Origin: Xanthomonas translucens pv. cerealis
Lineage (GTDB): Bacteria; Pseudomonadota; Gammaproteobacteria; Xanthomonadales; Xanthomonadaceae
NCBI RefSeq assembly: GCF_006838285.1
Contig: NZ_CP038228.1
Span: 1,488,001-1,552,000, forward strand
Reading direction: 5' to 3'
DNA: 64,000 bases
Shown: positions 11,847 to 19,939 of the stretch, piece by piece
How positions within the stretch are numbered: position 1 is the first letter of the stretch
How the letters are laid out: every line of letters begins with the position of its first letter
The notes under the pieces: generated by a model
Seen by the model: the letters and a program-made list of their open reading frames with translations, nothing else
What the model was told of the DNA's origin: nothing
Databases searched by the model: none
Program-made: the position numbers and the translations under genes

Positions 11847-12089
11847 ATGCAAGCGGCCAACCTGGATTTCCATCACCGGACAAACGCATTGACTGCAAAG
11901 CGCCCAGCCGGCCCGACCGGCACGACCCCTTCACAGTGGCAGGCGATCGAGCGCGCCGCGGCGCAGGAGCTTCAGCGCCGCACCGGCGAGGCGCATGCGG
12001 CGATCCTCGCATTGCTTCAGCGCCATGCCCAGGATTTCAGCCCGCGGCAGATCGCGGGGCTTCAGCGACGCTTGCGCAAAGGGCGTTGA
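11847..12089 (+). CDS. Small protein of unknown function (80 aa)
   Basis: The ORF reads MQAANLDFHHRTNALTAKRP to LQRRLRKGR. It is basic, helix-prone and rich in Gln/Arg/Ala (QWQAIERAAAQELQRR), with no export signal. Coding bias resembles the neighbouring genes. The N-terminal 25 residues look less conserved, so an internal start is possible. I cannot assign a family. Confidence 0.45.
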   Translation: MQAANLDFHHRTNALTAKRPAGPTGTTPSQWQAIERAAAQELQRRTGEAHAAILALLQRHAQDFSPRQIAGLQRRLRKGR

Positions 12090-12222
12090 GAGATAGGCGA
12101 GGGCGCGCGACGCGCTCGGCACGGAAGCGCCGTCCAGGTCCATGCCGCGCCACGCGGTCCGCTGGCGTTGCAGGACCGGGATGCAGCGCTTCGACGCGAC
12201 GCTCCATCCATGGCGCGATGCT

Positions 12223-12474
12223 TCAGCCAGTATCCCGCGGCACGCGCGCCCGGAACGCGCGCACATTGTCGTCGCGGATGCGACTTTCCTGTGTGCCCGT
12301 GATCGTGTAGATCTTGCTGTCCGAGCCGGTCACCGGCTTGGCCTCGACCGTCGTTTCCCGCTCGAAAGCGTACGATTTGTCGGTGCTGCGGTAGTACCCG
12401 TACAGGGTCCAGCACAATGCGCTCGCGCCGGCCGGGCCAGCCAGCAGCAACCAGAGTCCGCTGTCGTCGCTCAT
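12223..12474 (-). CDS. Small membrane protein (83 aa)
   Basis: The frame starts at ATG 12474 with MSDDSGLWLLLAGPAGASAL. One transmembrane helix is followed by a polar tail containing SKIYTITGTQESRIRDDNVR. It lies 17 bp downstream of the zinc-ribbon gene on the same strand, suggesting an operon and perhaps a joint role at the membrane. The family is not recognised. Confidence 0.6.
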   Translation of the reverse strand: MSDDSGLWLLLAGPAGASALCWTLYGYYRSTDKSYAFERETTVEAKPVTGSDSKIYTITGTQESRIRDDNVRAFRARVPRDTG

Positions 12475-12491
12475 GAGCTGCCTGCCAGCTT

Positions 12492-13628
12492 TCACAGTGC
12501 GATGGCTTCGATGAAGGTGCCGGCGGTGAGCGCGGTCAGCAGCAGCTTCCACTGCTGCACCGGCACGCTGCCCATGATTTCGCCGGTACGGCCGTTTACC
12601 GCGATGTAGTGCAGCATGCCGCCGTTGCGGCCGGGCTGGTGGTACGAGTACAGCCACACCGGCAGGTACATCGAGACCCAGCGCGTGCCGTGGACCTTGA
12701 GCCGCTCCTGCTCCCAGCGCACGCCGCGGTCGTAGCGGCCGACCGAGTCTTCGACCTGGGCGCGGGCGATCGACAGCAACTGGTCCTCCAGCCGCGGCCG
12801 CAGCTGCTCGACGTCGCGGTTGCGCTTTTCCGAGGTGAAACCCGCCAGGTACGACGCGTTGCACTGCACCGCGTTCTTGGTGTCGAACGGCAGGATCGTG
12901 TTGATGATGTTGTTGGTGTTGGCCTGGGTGTCCAGGTTGCCGCGCTCGGAAGACGATTCCAGCGGCAGGTCGTCCACGGTGAAATCCACGTGCCGTTGCA
13001 CCTGGTACACGTCGGCGTCGTAGTATGGGGCCTTGTTTTTTTCCGTGCCGCGCGTGTATCTGCGCGTCTCGATCTCGCCCTTACCGGCCACGCTGGCACT
13101 GACGTTGCCATCGACGATCATATAGGGCAGGTAGACGCCGACCACGTTATCGGGCGTGAACTGCTGCTTGAACGCCTTCAGCGCGAACAGGCGGCGCTTG
13201 TCCACGAACTGGCTGATGCGCGCGACCGCATCGTCCTTCTTGATGTGGAACGGCAACACTGCGTCTGGCACCGCGCCGTTGGCCACGTGCTCGTTGACGC
13301 CGAACACGTGGCGGCACCAGTGGCAGCGTGCAGTCATCGTGCTCTCGGTGTTGACCGTGACCTCGGCGCCGCAGCCGCTGCACTTGAAGCTCATCAAGAC
13401 GGCGGCGGCGGCGGCGATGTCGCGCGCACCCGAAGCGATGACCGTGCCGCGCAGCGCGTCGAGACCTTCGCCGAATCCGAATACCTCCTCGACCCGTGCG
13501 CCATGCCATTCGTTGCGGCAGTACTGGTGAACCAACAGGTCGGTGCCGAGCTTGGGGCGGATGTCGGTGGCGCCGCATTTCGGGCAGCGGTTGAGGCCAT
13601 CCTTCAGCGCGTTGGCGGCGGTGTCCAT
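12492..13628 (-). CDS. TFIIB-type zinc-ribbon protein (378 aa)
   Basis: The N-terminus carries a zinc ribbon (CPKCGATDIRPK) and a second Cys cluster (FKCSGCGAEVTV then ARCHWCRHVFG). The body is a mixed alpha/beta region with DNVVGVYLPYMIVDGNV, ending in a hydrophobic C-terminus (QWKLLLTALTAGTFIEAIAL) that could anchor it in the membrane. Proteins of this kind are annotated only as zinc-ribbon proteins and their function is unknown. ATG 13628 is the first in-frame start after an upstream TAG. The intervening frame reads like coding sequence (PLPGSFPLDPATLPTPIRDE), so a non-ATG start or a disrupted longer N-terminus is possible. Confidence 0.75.
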   Translation of the reverse strand: MDTAANALKDGLNRCPKCGATDIRPKLGTDLLVHQYCRNEWHGARVEEVFGFGEGLDALRGTVIASGARDIAAAAAVLMSFKCSGCGAEVTVNTESTMTARCHWCRHVFGVNEHVANGAVPDAVLPFHIKKDDAVARISQFVDKRRLFALKAFKQQFTPDNVVGVYLPYMIVDGNVSASVAGKGEIETRRYTRGTEKNKAPYYDADVYQVQRHVDFTVDDLPLESSSERGNLDTQANTNNIINTILPFDTKNAVQCNASYLAGFTSEKRNRDVEQLRPRLEDQLLSIARAQVEDSVGRYDRGVRWEQERLKVHGTRWVSMYLPVWLYSYHQPGRNGGMLHYIAVNGRTGEIMGSVPVQQWKLLLTALTAGTFIEAIAL

Positions 13629-13957
13629 GCCGAGCGGATCGGGCGCCTGTAGTTCGTCGCGGATCGGAGTGGGCAGGGTGGCCGGATCGAGCGGAAAACT
13701 GCCTGGCAGGGGCGGTACGTCCTGCGGCGCGAGCCGGGGCAGGGGCCGGTCACCGCCGCCGCCGGCAAGGGCGGCGGCGCTGCCGACCGCGGTGGCCAGA
13801 GTGGTGGGGTGCTGGGGTCGGATGCATGCAACCTATGTGACTTGCTCGTCGGATGTTGCACTTGGACGTTGAGTGCAAACTTGGCGCTTGCTAGGGTGCA
13901 TTGGTTGACAATGCAACTGCCGCTTTGTGCGCAGCTGATCGCGCGACAGGAGAGCGT

Positions 13958-15283
13958 ATGAAAGAGATCGATGGCATGCGCTACCCGGTGCGCACTGATG
14001 CAGCGCCTGCAGGCGAATCCGCAGGGATCGACCGGCGACGCTTCCTCGGCCTGGGGTCGGCAGCCGTGGTGGCCGGGATCACTGGCCTGCCGGCGCACGC
14101 GGCGGCGCCTGTGATCGGCGAGATGCGCGCCACCTGGGTCACCAGCGTGTTCAATCTCGACTGGCCCAGCGCGGCGTCTACCCAGATCGCCGACCGTGCC
14201 GAACGCGTGCGGGTTCAGCAGCAAGAGTTGCTGGCCATCGTCGACCAGGCGACGGCGCTGCATTTGAACACCCTGGTTTTTCAGGTCAAGCCTTGTGCCG
14301 ATGCGCTGTATCGCTCGCGCATCCTGCCGTGGTCGTCAGTCTTGACCGGCGTGCTCGGACAAGACCCCGGCTTCGACCCGCTGGCCTTTCTGCTTGCGCA
14401 CGCGCACGCGCGCGGCCTGAAGGTTCATGCCTGGCTCAATCCCTACCGGGTGTCGACCGGCCTGGATCAGGCCACGCTGGACGCGCTCACTACCGTATCG
14501 CCCGATTCGCCTGCGAGTGTGTATGTGCACCACCCCGACTGGGTGGGCGTTGCGGCAAACCGGTTAACCCTTGATCCAGGAATCCCGGCCGTGCGCCGCT
14601 GGATCTGCGAGGTGGTGGCGGAACTGGTGATCTGCTATCGCGTGGACGGCGTGCAGTTCGATGACTACTTTTATACCGAATCCTTGCAGTCGCCACTCGA
14701 CGACGCACAGACCTATGCAACGTATGGAGCGGGATTCGCCGACAAAGGCGATTGGCGCCGCAACAACACCTATCGATTGATGCGCGATGTTGCCAGAACC
14801 ATCCGCGTGATCAGGCCCGGCGTGGCCTTCGGCGTCAGCCCGGCCGGCGTATGGCGCAACCATCAGGACGATCCACTTGGATCGGACACCCAGGCGGGCA
14901 CTCCCGCATTCGATAGCGCGTACGCAGATACACGTCGTTGGGTCCGCGAAGAGATCGTCGACTACATCGTTCCGCAGATCTACTGGCCGCTTGCGCGCCC
15001 GGCGGTGCGCTACGACACGATCGCCCGCTGGTGGGCCGAGACCGTGCGCGGCCATCGGGTGCAGCTGTACATCGGCATGGCCTTGTACAAGGTCGGCATC
15101 GCCAATCCGCTGGAGCCGGATTGGACCGTGGACGGCGGGGTGCCGGAGATCGCCAGGCAATTGGACGTGAATGCATCGCTGTCGCAAGTTCACGGATGCA
15201 TGTTGTTTCGCCAAGGCTTCCTGGCTACTCCACAGACCCAGCAGGTAGTGGAGTATCTGAGACTGCGTTGGCAAGCGCCTTAG
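13958..15283 (+). CDS. Exported GHL10/DUF187-type glycoside hydrolase-like protein
   Basis: ATG 13958 follows ACAGGAGA. The protein has a twin-arginine-type leader (RRRFLGLGSAAVVAGITGLP, about residues 24-43) and an AHAA cleavage region. The mature protein begins GEMRATWVTSVFNLDWP, the typical opening of the GHL10 TIM-barrel family (YngK-like). It continues with GLKVHAWLNPYRVS, DGVQFDDYFY (acidic pair) and VPQIYWPLARP. Related proteins are thought to act on cell-wall or surface glycans in the periplasm; the substrate is unknown. It is monocistronic. Confidence 0.85.
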   Translation: MKEIDGMRYPVRTDAAPAGESAGIDRRRFLGLGSAAVVAGITGLPAHAAAPVIGEMRATWVTSVFNLDWPSAASTQIADRAERVRVQQQELLAIVDQATALHLNTLVFQVKPCADALYRSRILPWSSVLTGVLGQDPGFDPLAFLLAHAHARGLKVHAWLNPYRVSTGLDQATLDALTTVSPDSPASVYVHHPDWVGVAANRLTLDPGIPAVRRWICEVVAELVICYRVDGVQFDDYFYTESLQSPLDDAQTYATYGAGFADKGDWRRNNTYRLMRDVARTIRVIRPGVAFGVSPAGVWRNHQDDPLGSDTQAGTPAFDSAYADTRRWVREEIVDYIVPQIYWPLARPAVRYDTIARWWAETVRGHRVQLYIGMALYKVGIANPLEPDWTVDGGVPEIARQLDVNASLSQVHGCMLFRQGFLATPQTQQVVEYLRLRWQAP

Positions 15284-15642
15284 CCGAGTACGAAGAACAT
15301 CTCCGTTGATGGACGGGGAGCAAGTTGACCATCATTTGACCGCACCCAGCCGATCAGGTTGAGTACGCCGTTGATATTGAGAATGGACACCCCGGCCTTG
15401 TGCACAGCCTCGTTTGCGTCCAGGATGCGCCAGAAGGACAACGGCGTCATGTCCGGCAGGGAGCCAAGCCGTACGAAGTCTGCGGCAGATAGCCATTGCG
15501 ACTGCCAGCGTTCGTCTTCAATACTTTCGATCTCGCCTGCAAAGCCAGCCTCAGGCTCTGTGGGTACCCCCCGCAGAGCCCTATCCCCCAGCGGGCCCCG
15601 TGACGCTCGTCTGACTGTTTTCCCCGAGGTCATGCGATCCAA
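15280..15642 (-). CDS. Hypothetical protein, possibly a C-terminal remnant
   Basis: The minus frame ends SFWRILDANEAVHKAGVSIL then NINGVLNLIGWVRSNDGQ and STEMFFVLG. The last 80 residues look coding, with a hydrophobic stretch VSILNINGVLNLIGW. The first 35 residues (RRASRGPLGDRALRG) look non-native, so this may be the tail of a longer truncated gene. It converges with and touches the end of the GHL10 gene. Confidence 0.35.
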   Translation of the reverse strand: MDRMTSGKTVRRASRGPLGDRALRGVPTEPEAGFAGEIESIEDERWQSQWLSAADFVRLGSLPDMTPLSFWRILDANEAVHKAGVSILNINGVLNLIGWVRSNDGQLAPRPSTEMFFVLG

Positions 15643-15669
15643 ATCTAAGAGACATGGGGAGTGAAGTAG

Positions 15670-15930
15670 GTGTTCTTCTACGTCGATGAGAGCGGCAATA
15701 CCGGGCTCAATTTGTTCGATAGCAGCCAGCCCAATCTACTTTACGGACTGCTGTCCAGTAGGGTGAATCTGGACGCCCTCGCCGAGCCACATCTTCAAGG
15801 TCTGCGAAAGCGGTTTGCACTCGCAACCGCCGCCATCGGTATGCCATCTTGGCGAATCCGGGGCAGCTTTTCCGTCGTTCCATCTTGGAGTAGGCATGGC
15901 CAAGCTCGATCCCCGTGTTTCCGAATTTGA
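15670..15930 (+). pseudogene. DUF3800-type protein, truncated
   Basis: A GTG start gives (M)FFYVDESGNTGLNLFD and then LLYGLLSSRVNLDAL. This is the characteristic opening of DUF3800 proteins (acidic DESGN motif, suspected nuclease-like fold). Homology-like sequence ends near 15830, where the gene meets the 28-bp repeat described below and reads into unrelated sequence. The normal family length is well over 200 residues, so this is a 5' fragment. Confidence 0.6.
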
Positions 15931-16159
15931 GTCCACCGAAGCCGTCGAGGACTACGACCGGTGGTTCCGGGCGAAGATCGAGCGCGCCGTGGCCGACACG
16001 CGGCCGACGATTCCGCACGACCAAGTGATGGCGCGCACACGCTGCGATCGAAGCCGCCGCGAAGCGATAGATGCTCGCTGATGAAGATCACCATTGAGTG
16101 CGTGGGCAAAGCATTGGGAGTGCTGGTCAACTCCGGGGCGGTTTTTCCGTCGTTCCATC
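15857..16159 (+). repeat. Pair of 28-bp direct repeats bracketing an antitoxin relic
   Basis: The unit TCCGGGGCRG-YTTTTCCGTC-GTTCCATC occurs at 15857-15884 and 16132-16159 with 26 of 28 bases identical. The left copy sits exactly where the DUF3800 gene stops being recognisable. The 247 bp between the copies hold the antitoxin relic. This suggests an insertion or deletion junction of a small mobile unit. Confidence 0.65.
15896..16081 (+). pseudogene. RelB/StbD-like antitoxin gene with 3' frameshift
   Basis: The ORF reads MAKLDPRVSEFESTEAVEDY then DRWFRAKIERAVADTRPTIP and HDQVMA. This pattern is typical of small antitoxins of type II toxin-antitoxin pairs. After HDQVMA the frame goes wrong; another frame gives AIEAAAKR and a stop, the expected ending. 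This indicates a short indel near 16030. The expected toxin gene, which would start near 16070, is absent. Confidence 0.55.
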
Positions 16160-16782
16160 AACGCTGGGGCGACTTGTCCGGGGTTCCGCGAAATGTGAGG
16201 CGAGTTTCCGCGGCGAATGGGGTGTATGTCTGCTGGAACGGGGGCATTTCCTCCGCGACAATCACAAGCGTCCTGGTTCTCCGTTGGTGTATAGCGCGGA
16301 AACCTTGTGTTGAGATAAGTTGTTGAATTAATTGTATTTTATGATTACGGAGGTTGCCTCTTCTACCTCCTGAAGCGTCGACTTTTCCGTCGCCAGATGT
16401 ATGGTGCGGAAAAATTCAGCTTCAGTTGAACACTACGCTGAAAAAAGCGAGGTTCGATAACCGGCCCCGGTATCGGCCTGATCAAGTAAGGGCATGCCCA
16501 ACAGACTCGGCCGGCCAAATGCCGTGAAGCGGGCTGCCAACCCAACGACGGAGGGATCAGGCACCGCAACTCCCTCCTTTTCCTGAGATACGGGACCTGG
16601 ACCCGCGTTCGCCACGCGATTGAGGCGCAAGTGTCATGCGGTCTAGGACGGGAGACCAGACGGGATGGCGTGGGTGGCTCAAGGGGAGACGACTTGCCGC
16701 CCCGCCTAAGCGCCTCGGTGACCTAGACTGCTAGAGGGCCTCGCAGGCCCCATTATGCAAAAACGACGACTCTCACAGTCGG
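16160..16782. other. Degenerate intergenic region
   Basis: No convincing gene is found here. It is partly AT-rich (16270-16360), with short open frames lacking family resemblance. A TTTTCCGTCG element at 16381-16390 echoes the 28-bp repeat. It probably consists of decayed mobile DNA. Confidence 0.4.
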
Positions 16783-17136
16783 CTACGTCCGCCATTGAGC
16801 GATGTGATAGTTCGGCTTCCCGGCAGCGCTCCACTCTCGAACGGACCTGACTGTTAATTCTTCGGTCTGGTCCAGCACATAAATCGAAGTGGCCGTATAC
16901 CACAGGCAATCGTCCCACCCGCCGTCATCCCCCCGAAAGGAAAGATGGTGAAGGAAGGGGCGATCTTCACGATCATCATCGGCACTGATATCTAGCTGGC
17001 GTGTCGCTTCTGCCGCGATGCGCTTTGCATCCACGCGTGTTGTCACCAGTACCACGAAACCCTGGTCTCTGAGGTCCTCTACGACTGCATCAATGTCAAT
17101 CGAAAAAGCAAAGACGGGGACGTGGTGATAGGTCAT
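16783..17136 (-). CDS. Hypothetical cytoplasmic protein (117 aa)
   Basis: From ATG 17136 the frame reads MTYHHVPVFAFSIDIDAVVE, then DLRDQGFVVLVTTRVDAKRI, and ends WSAAGKPNYHIAQWRT. It is acidic and mixed alpha/beta with no export signal. The alternating pattern resembles small ferredoxin-like regulators, but no family can be named. It lies left of the TniQ gene and may be transposon cargo or flanking DNA. Confidence 0.5.
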   Translation of the reverse strand: MTYHHVPVFAFSIDIDAVVEDLRDQGFVVLVTTRVDAKRIAAEATRQLDISADDDREDRPFLHHLSFRGDDGGWDDCLWYTATSIYVLDQTEELTVRSVREWSAAGKPNYHIAQWRT

Positions 17137-17305
17137 CGACGATAGGGCGTCAGGAACGGGCGCTGGTGGATGTAACCAAGTGAAGCTGCCTGCGTCGAGA
17201 CGACGACGCAGGCCAAGTTGGATCTTAACTCTATCGCGATTACATGCAACGCCTCCTATCAAGGAAGTCGCTACTTGTACCGATCACCTGCCCAAGTCAG
17301 CACGA

Positions 17306-18739
17306 TCAACCACGCAGGCGCTTGGGACGCGTACTGCTCTTCTTTGCATGGTGTGCCGCCGCGCGCACCTTTGGTGTCTCCTGATCAGCCACCTCAATGC
17401 TGGTCCACGAACGACGTTTTGACCATGCAATTCTCACGCTCAAAGCCCCTTGTACGTCGTGATCCAATAAGAGCCATGGCGACCGATAGCCGGCCCGCAA
17501 ACGGTGATGGTCGTAGAGGGCCGGAAGGTAACGACCTGCCACCAATGTGAATCCAGCCGCGTAAGCCGGTGCCAAGACTTTACTCATGGCTGTCGCCAGC
17601 AGGGCATGTGATCCACTGGCTCCATGCGCATACGCCGGATCGTTGTCGATCAGGCGATGAGCTAGCTGGCTCAGAGTCCGATATGCAGACCTGGGTAGCA
17701 CTCTGACGTCCAGATACAACCCGTCGACAACCCGCTGCAGCGGCAATAGCAGGAGCTCCATCCGCGAGCTACTCACTGCAGCGTGCTTTTTCGGCGCAAG
17801 CGACCACGCTTCCCGCTCGCGAGACGTCAGTGCAGTGTCCGGCAACCCGGCGGCCAGTTCACGCGTCACGCCCACCAAGATGGGCCACAGGGTTTGTGGA
17901 AGCTGCGCCATGCCTGGCAGCCCTGGCCAGAAGCTTTGGGCGTACTGGATGGCGTCTTTCCGGACTGTTCGCTCAGGAGGCTGTGAGGCTGGCCGGCGCC
18001 ACAGCTCGCGGCAGTGGATATCGCACGAAGAGCGATGCCACATGGATGCCCATGGACGCAGGCTGGCTGGCGCCGCAACCAATGCCGCAATGGCCAGCTT
18101 GGCCTCGGGATCGGATTCCTCCGGTCCGATCAGCGCGGCCTTGCTACGCTGAGCTTGCGCCCATGCCAGATATGCGTCGACCATTCCTTGGCGCTGCTCT
18201 TCCTGCGCCAACGCGCTGCCCAACACACTCTTTTCCTTGACGTAGTCCAAGCCGCACTGGCACTGGAGCAAGATTCCGGTGTGCTTGAAGCCCTCCGCCC
18301 ATGATGTGCCGCAGCGACGGCATTGCTCCAACAAAGGCACATCATGCCAAGGGCAGCGTTCGATCCAAGGCATCTGGAACAGGTTGGTGTGATATCCGCT
18401 ACGCGTGCAGGACGGACAAATGCGCAGACGCCACGGCAACCATTGCCAAAGGTTTCCCTCGAACGGTTGCCATGCGTGCGCAAGCCACATCTCGGGGATG
18501 TCTTCCGCGCCAGTCACCACGCGCGCCAGGCGTACCTGGCGCGCCTTGGAGAAGGCCAGTACCTGCGAGAGATCCTCGCGGTACTGGAAGCCAAAGCCAA
18601 ACGCCGTGGCAAAGTCCCTGCCGGTGAAGTGATTCAAACGGGCTAGATGCAGCACAGTGCCAAACCCGGAAATTCCAGGTTGGCGGTCCAGGCGCGCATG
18701 GACCAAGCCATGCGCGTAGGAGGGCAGGGTAAGGATCAT
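17306..18739 (-). CDS. tniQ: TniQ/TnsD-family transposition targeting protein
   Basis: From ATG 18739 the 477-aa protein opens with the TniQ domain (MILTLPSYAHGLVHARLDRQ) and has the family zinc-binding region CPSCTRSGYHTNLFQMPWIE then CPWHDVPLLEQCRRCGTSW (CxxC...H...CPxH...CxxC). TniQ/TnsD proteins bind the target DNA and recruit the TnsC ATPase. It starts 4 bp after the ATPase gene and is last in the operon. The C-terminal half is longer than in minimal TniQ proteins, as expected for a site-specific TnsD-like targeting factor. Its target site is not identified. Confidence 0.85.
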   Translation of the reverse strand: MILTLPSYAHGLVHARLDRQPGISGFGTVLHLARLNHFTGRDFATAFGFGFQYREDLSQVLAFSKARQVRLARVVTGAEDIPEMWLAHAWQPFEGNLWQWLPWRLRICPSCTRSGYHTNLFQMPWIERCPWHDVPLLEQCRRCGTSWAEGFKHTGILLQCQCGLDYVKEKSVLGSALAQEEQRQGMVDAYLAWAQAQRSKAALIGPEESDPEAKLAIAALVAAPASLRPWASMWHRSSCDIHCRELWRRPASQPPERTVRKDAIQYAQSFWPGLPGMAQLPQTLWPILVGVTRELAAGLPDTALTSREREAWSLAPKKHAAVSSSRMELLLLPLQRVVDGLYLDVRVLPRSAYRTLSQLAHRLIDNDPAYAHGASGSHALLATAMSKVLAPAYAAGFTLVAGRYLPALYDHHRLRAGYRSPWLLLDHDVQGALSVRIAWSKRRSWTSIEVADQETPKVRAAAHHAKKSSTRPKRLRG

Positions 18740-18743
18740 CGTA

Positions 18744-19703
18744 CTATTCCTCTTCCTGCTCGCTGCCGCGCGAGCGCTCCAGTTCGATGAAGCCGGCGGC
18801 CTGCAATGCGTCGTAAACGTCCTCATCGGAGAAGCCGGTGAAGTCCTGGCGCTGGGCCGCGACGTTGGTGAGCAGATAGTTCACGCACACCTCGAAGCTC
18901 TTCATCGGCCACGTCCACCCAGCCGGCAGCCCCGCCTGGATACGCAAGCGAGCGGCGTACTGGTAGATCTGCTCAGCATGCGAGCGCAGCCGCCAGCCCT
19001 TGCTGAAGGCATCCTTGGCGAAGTAAGCGCTGTAGCTGCAACCCGAGCCCTCCGGCCACTCGCTGTTGTCGTCCATGCGTCCCAGCGCGTGGGCGATCTC
19101 CTCCGGGCCGTTCAGGCCGCCAAATTCGTGCCGGCGGACCAGGTAGCGGCCGCGCACATGCGGTGGCGGGTTGCCATCGTAGATTTTTTCCATGGCCGTG
19201 CCGGTGTAGTCGCTCTGGACCACCAACACGACAAACAACATGTATCCTGCGTCGGTCAGGTCATTGTCCAGCGTGCACAAGTGTTCGTAGTCATCGGGAA
19301 ATAAGCGCTGCGCTTCGTCAAGGAAGACGACGATCAGATTCCCGCCGTACTCCTGACACTTACTGATCAGGAAGTTGCGCAGCCTGGCTTGCCGCTGCAA
19401 TGCGCTGCAGCGTTCGGGCAGAACCATGCTGAAGCGATCCAGCCAGAGACTGTAGAACGCGCCTTCGGTGCGCTTGTGGCTCTTGGGTACGCTGATTCGC
19501 GCCGAATAAAAGGAGTCCTGGAGCCAACTGCTGGTACTGGTCAAGTACCTCACCGCCCAGGATTTTCCGAAGCGCGCCATGCCGTGGATGACAATGCCGC
19601 GATATTCGCAGTCGATCGCACTAAGGATGGCGTTGGTCATGCGCTCGATCGGGCGCGTGGCAAACGGCGGCCGCAGCCGCATGAGCAACGGGTGAGTGCT
19701 CAT
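18744..19703 (-). CDS. tnsC: TnsC/TniB-like AAA+ ATPase
   Basis: The 319-aa protein has a Walker A motif in GIVIHGMARFGKSWAVRYL (about residues 36-54) and Walker B in NLIVVFLDEAQRLFPDD, followed by a sensor-type VVLVVQ strand. This matches the ATPase that couples target selection to the transposase in Tn7-like elements. It overlaps the small gene upstream by ATGA and is followed after 4 bp by tniQ, so all are translated from one message. Confidence 0.85.
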   Translation of the reverse strand: MSTHPLLMRLRPPFATRPIERMTNAILSAIDCEYRGIVIHGMARFGKSWAVRYLTSTSSWLQDSFYSARISVPKSHKRTEGAFYSLWLDRFSMVLPERCSALQRQARLRNFLISKCQEYGGNLIVVFLDEAQRLFPDDYEHLCTLDNDLTDAGYMLFVVLVVQSDYTGTAMEKIYDGNPPPHVRGRYLVRRHEFGGLNGPEEIAHALGRMDDNSEWPEGSGCSYSAYFAKDAFSKGWRLRSHAEQIYQYAARLRIQAGLPAGWTWPMKSFEVCVNYLLTNVAAQRQDFTGFSDEDVYDALQAAGFIELERSRGSEQEEE

Positions 19704-19939
19704 GAGAGGTTCTCCAGGTCCGCGGCGGCGTCCGGGTCCTCGCTACACGCAACGTCAGATCTAGGCCCGGCATACACGATGTGGAACAACTGCGGTGTCC
19801 GATGTCCCGTTTCATTGGTCATAAAGATCCCGCTCTTGCCGCTCCGTGCCAGTCCTTGGAGCACCAGTTCCGGGGGGTGCTGGCGCGAGGCATGGAGAAT
19901 CGATTCCAAAGACCGCATGCGATAGGGTTGGGCGCTCAT
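19700..19939 (-). CDS. Small Tn7-like operon protein (79 aa)
   Basis: The ORF reads MSAQPYRMRSLESILHASRQ then HPPELVLQGLARSGKSGIFM. It lies between TnsB and TnsC genes with ATGA overlaps on both sides, so it is certainly expressed with them. ARSGKSGIF resembles a degenerate P-loop and echoes the ARFGKSW of the adjacent ATPase, suggesting it could be a fragmentary duplicate or an adaptor of TnsC. The family is not recognised. Confidence 0.6.
   Translation of the reverse strand: MSAQPYRMRSLESILHASRQHPPELVLQGLARSGKSGIFMTNETGHRTPQLFHIVYAGPRSDVACSEDPDAAADLENLS

Noticed and set aside
12609-13652. 347-aa plus-strand frame
   Set aside because: Antisense shadow of the zinc-ribbon gene with typical Val/His/Gln-rich composition.
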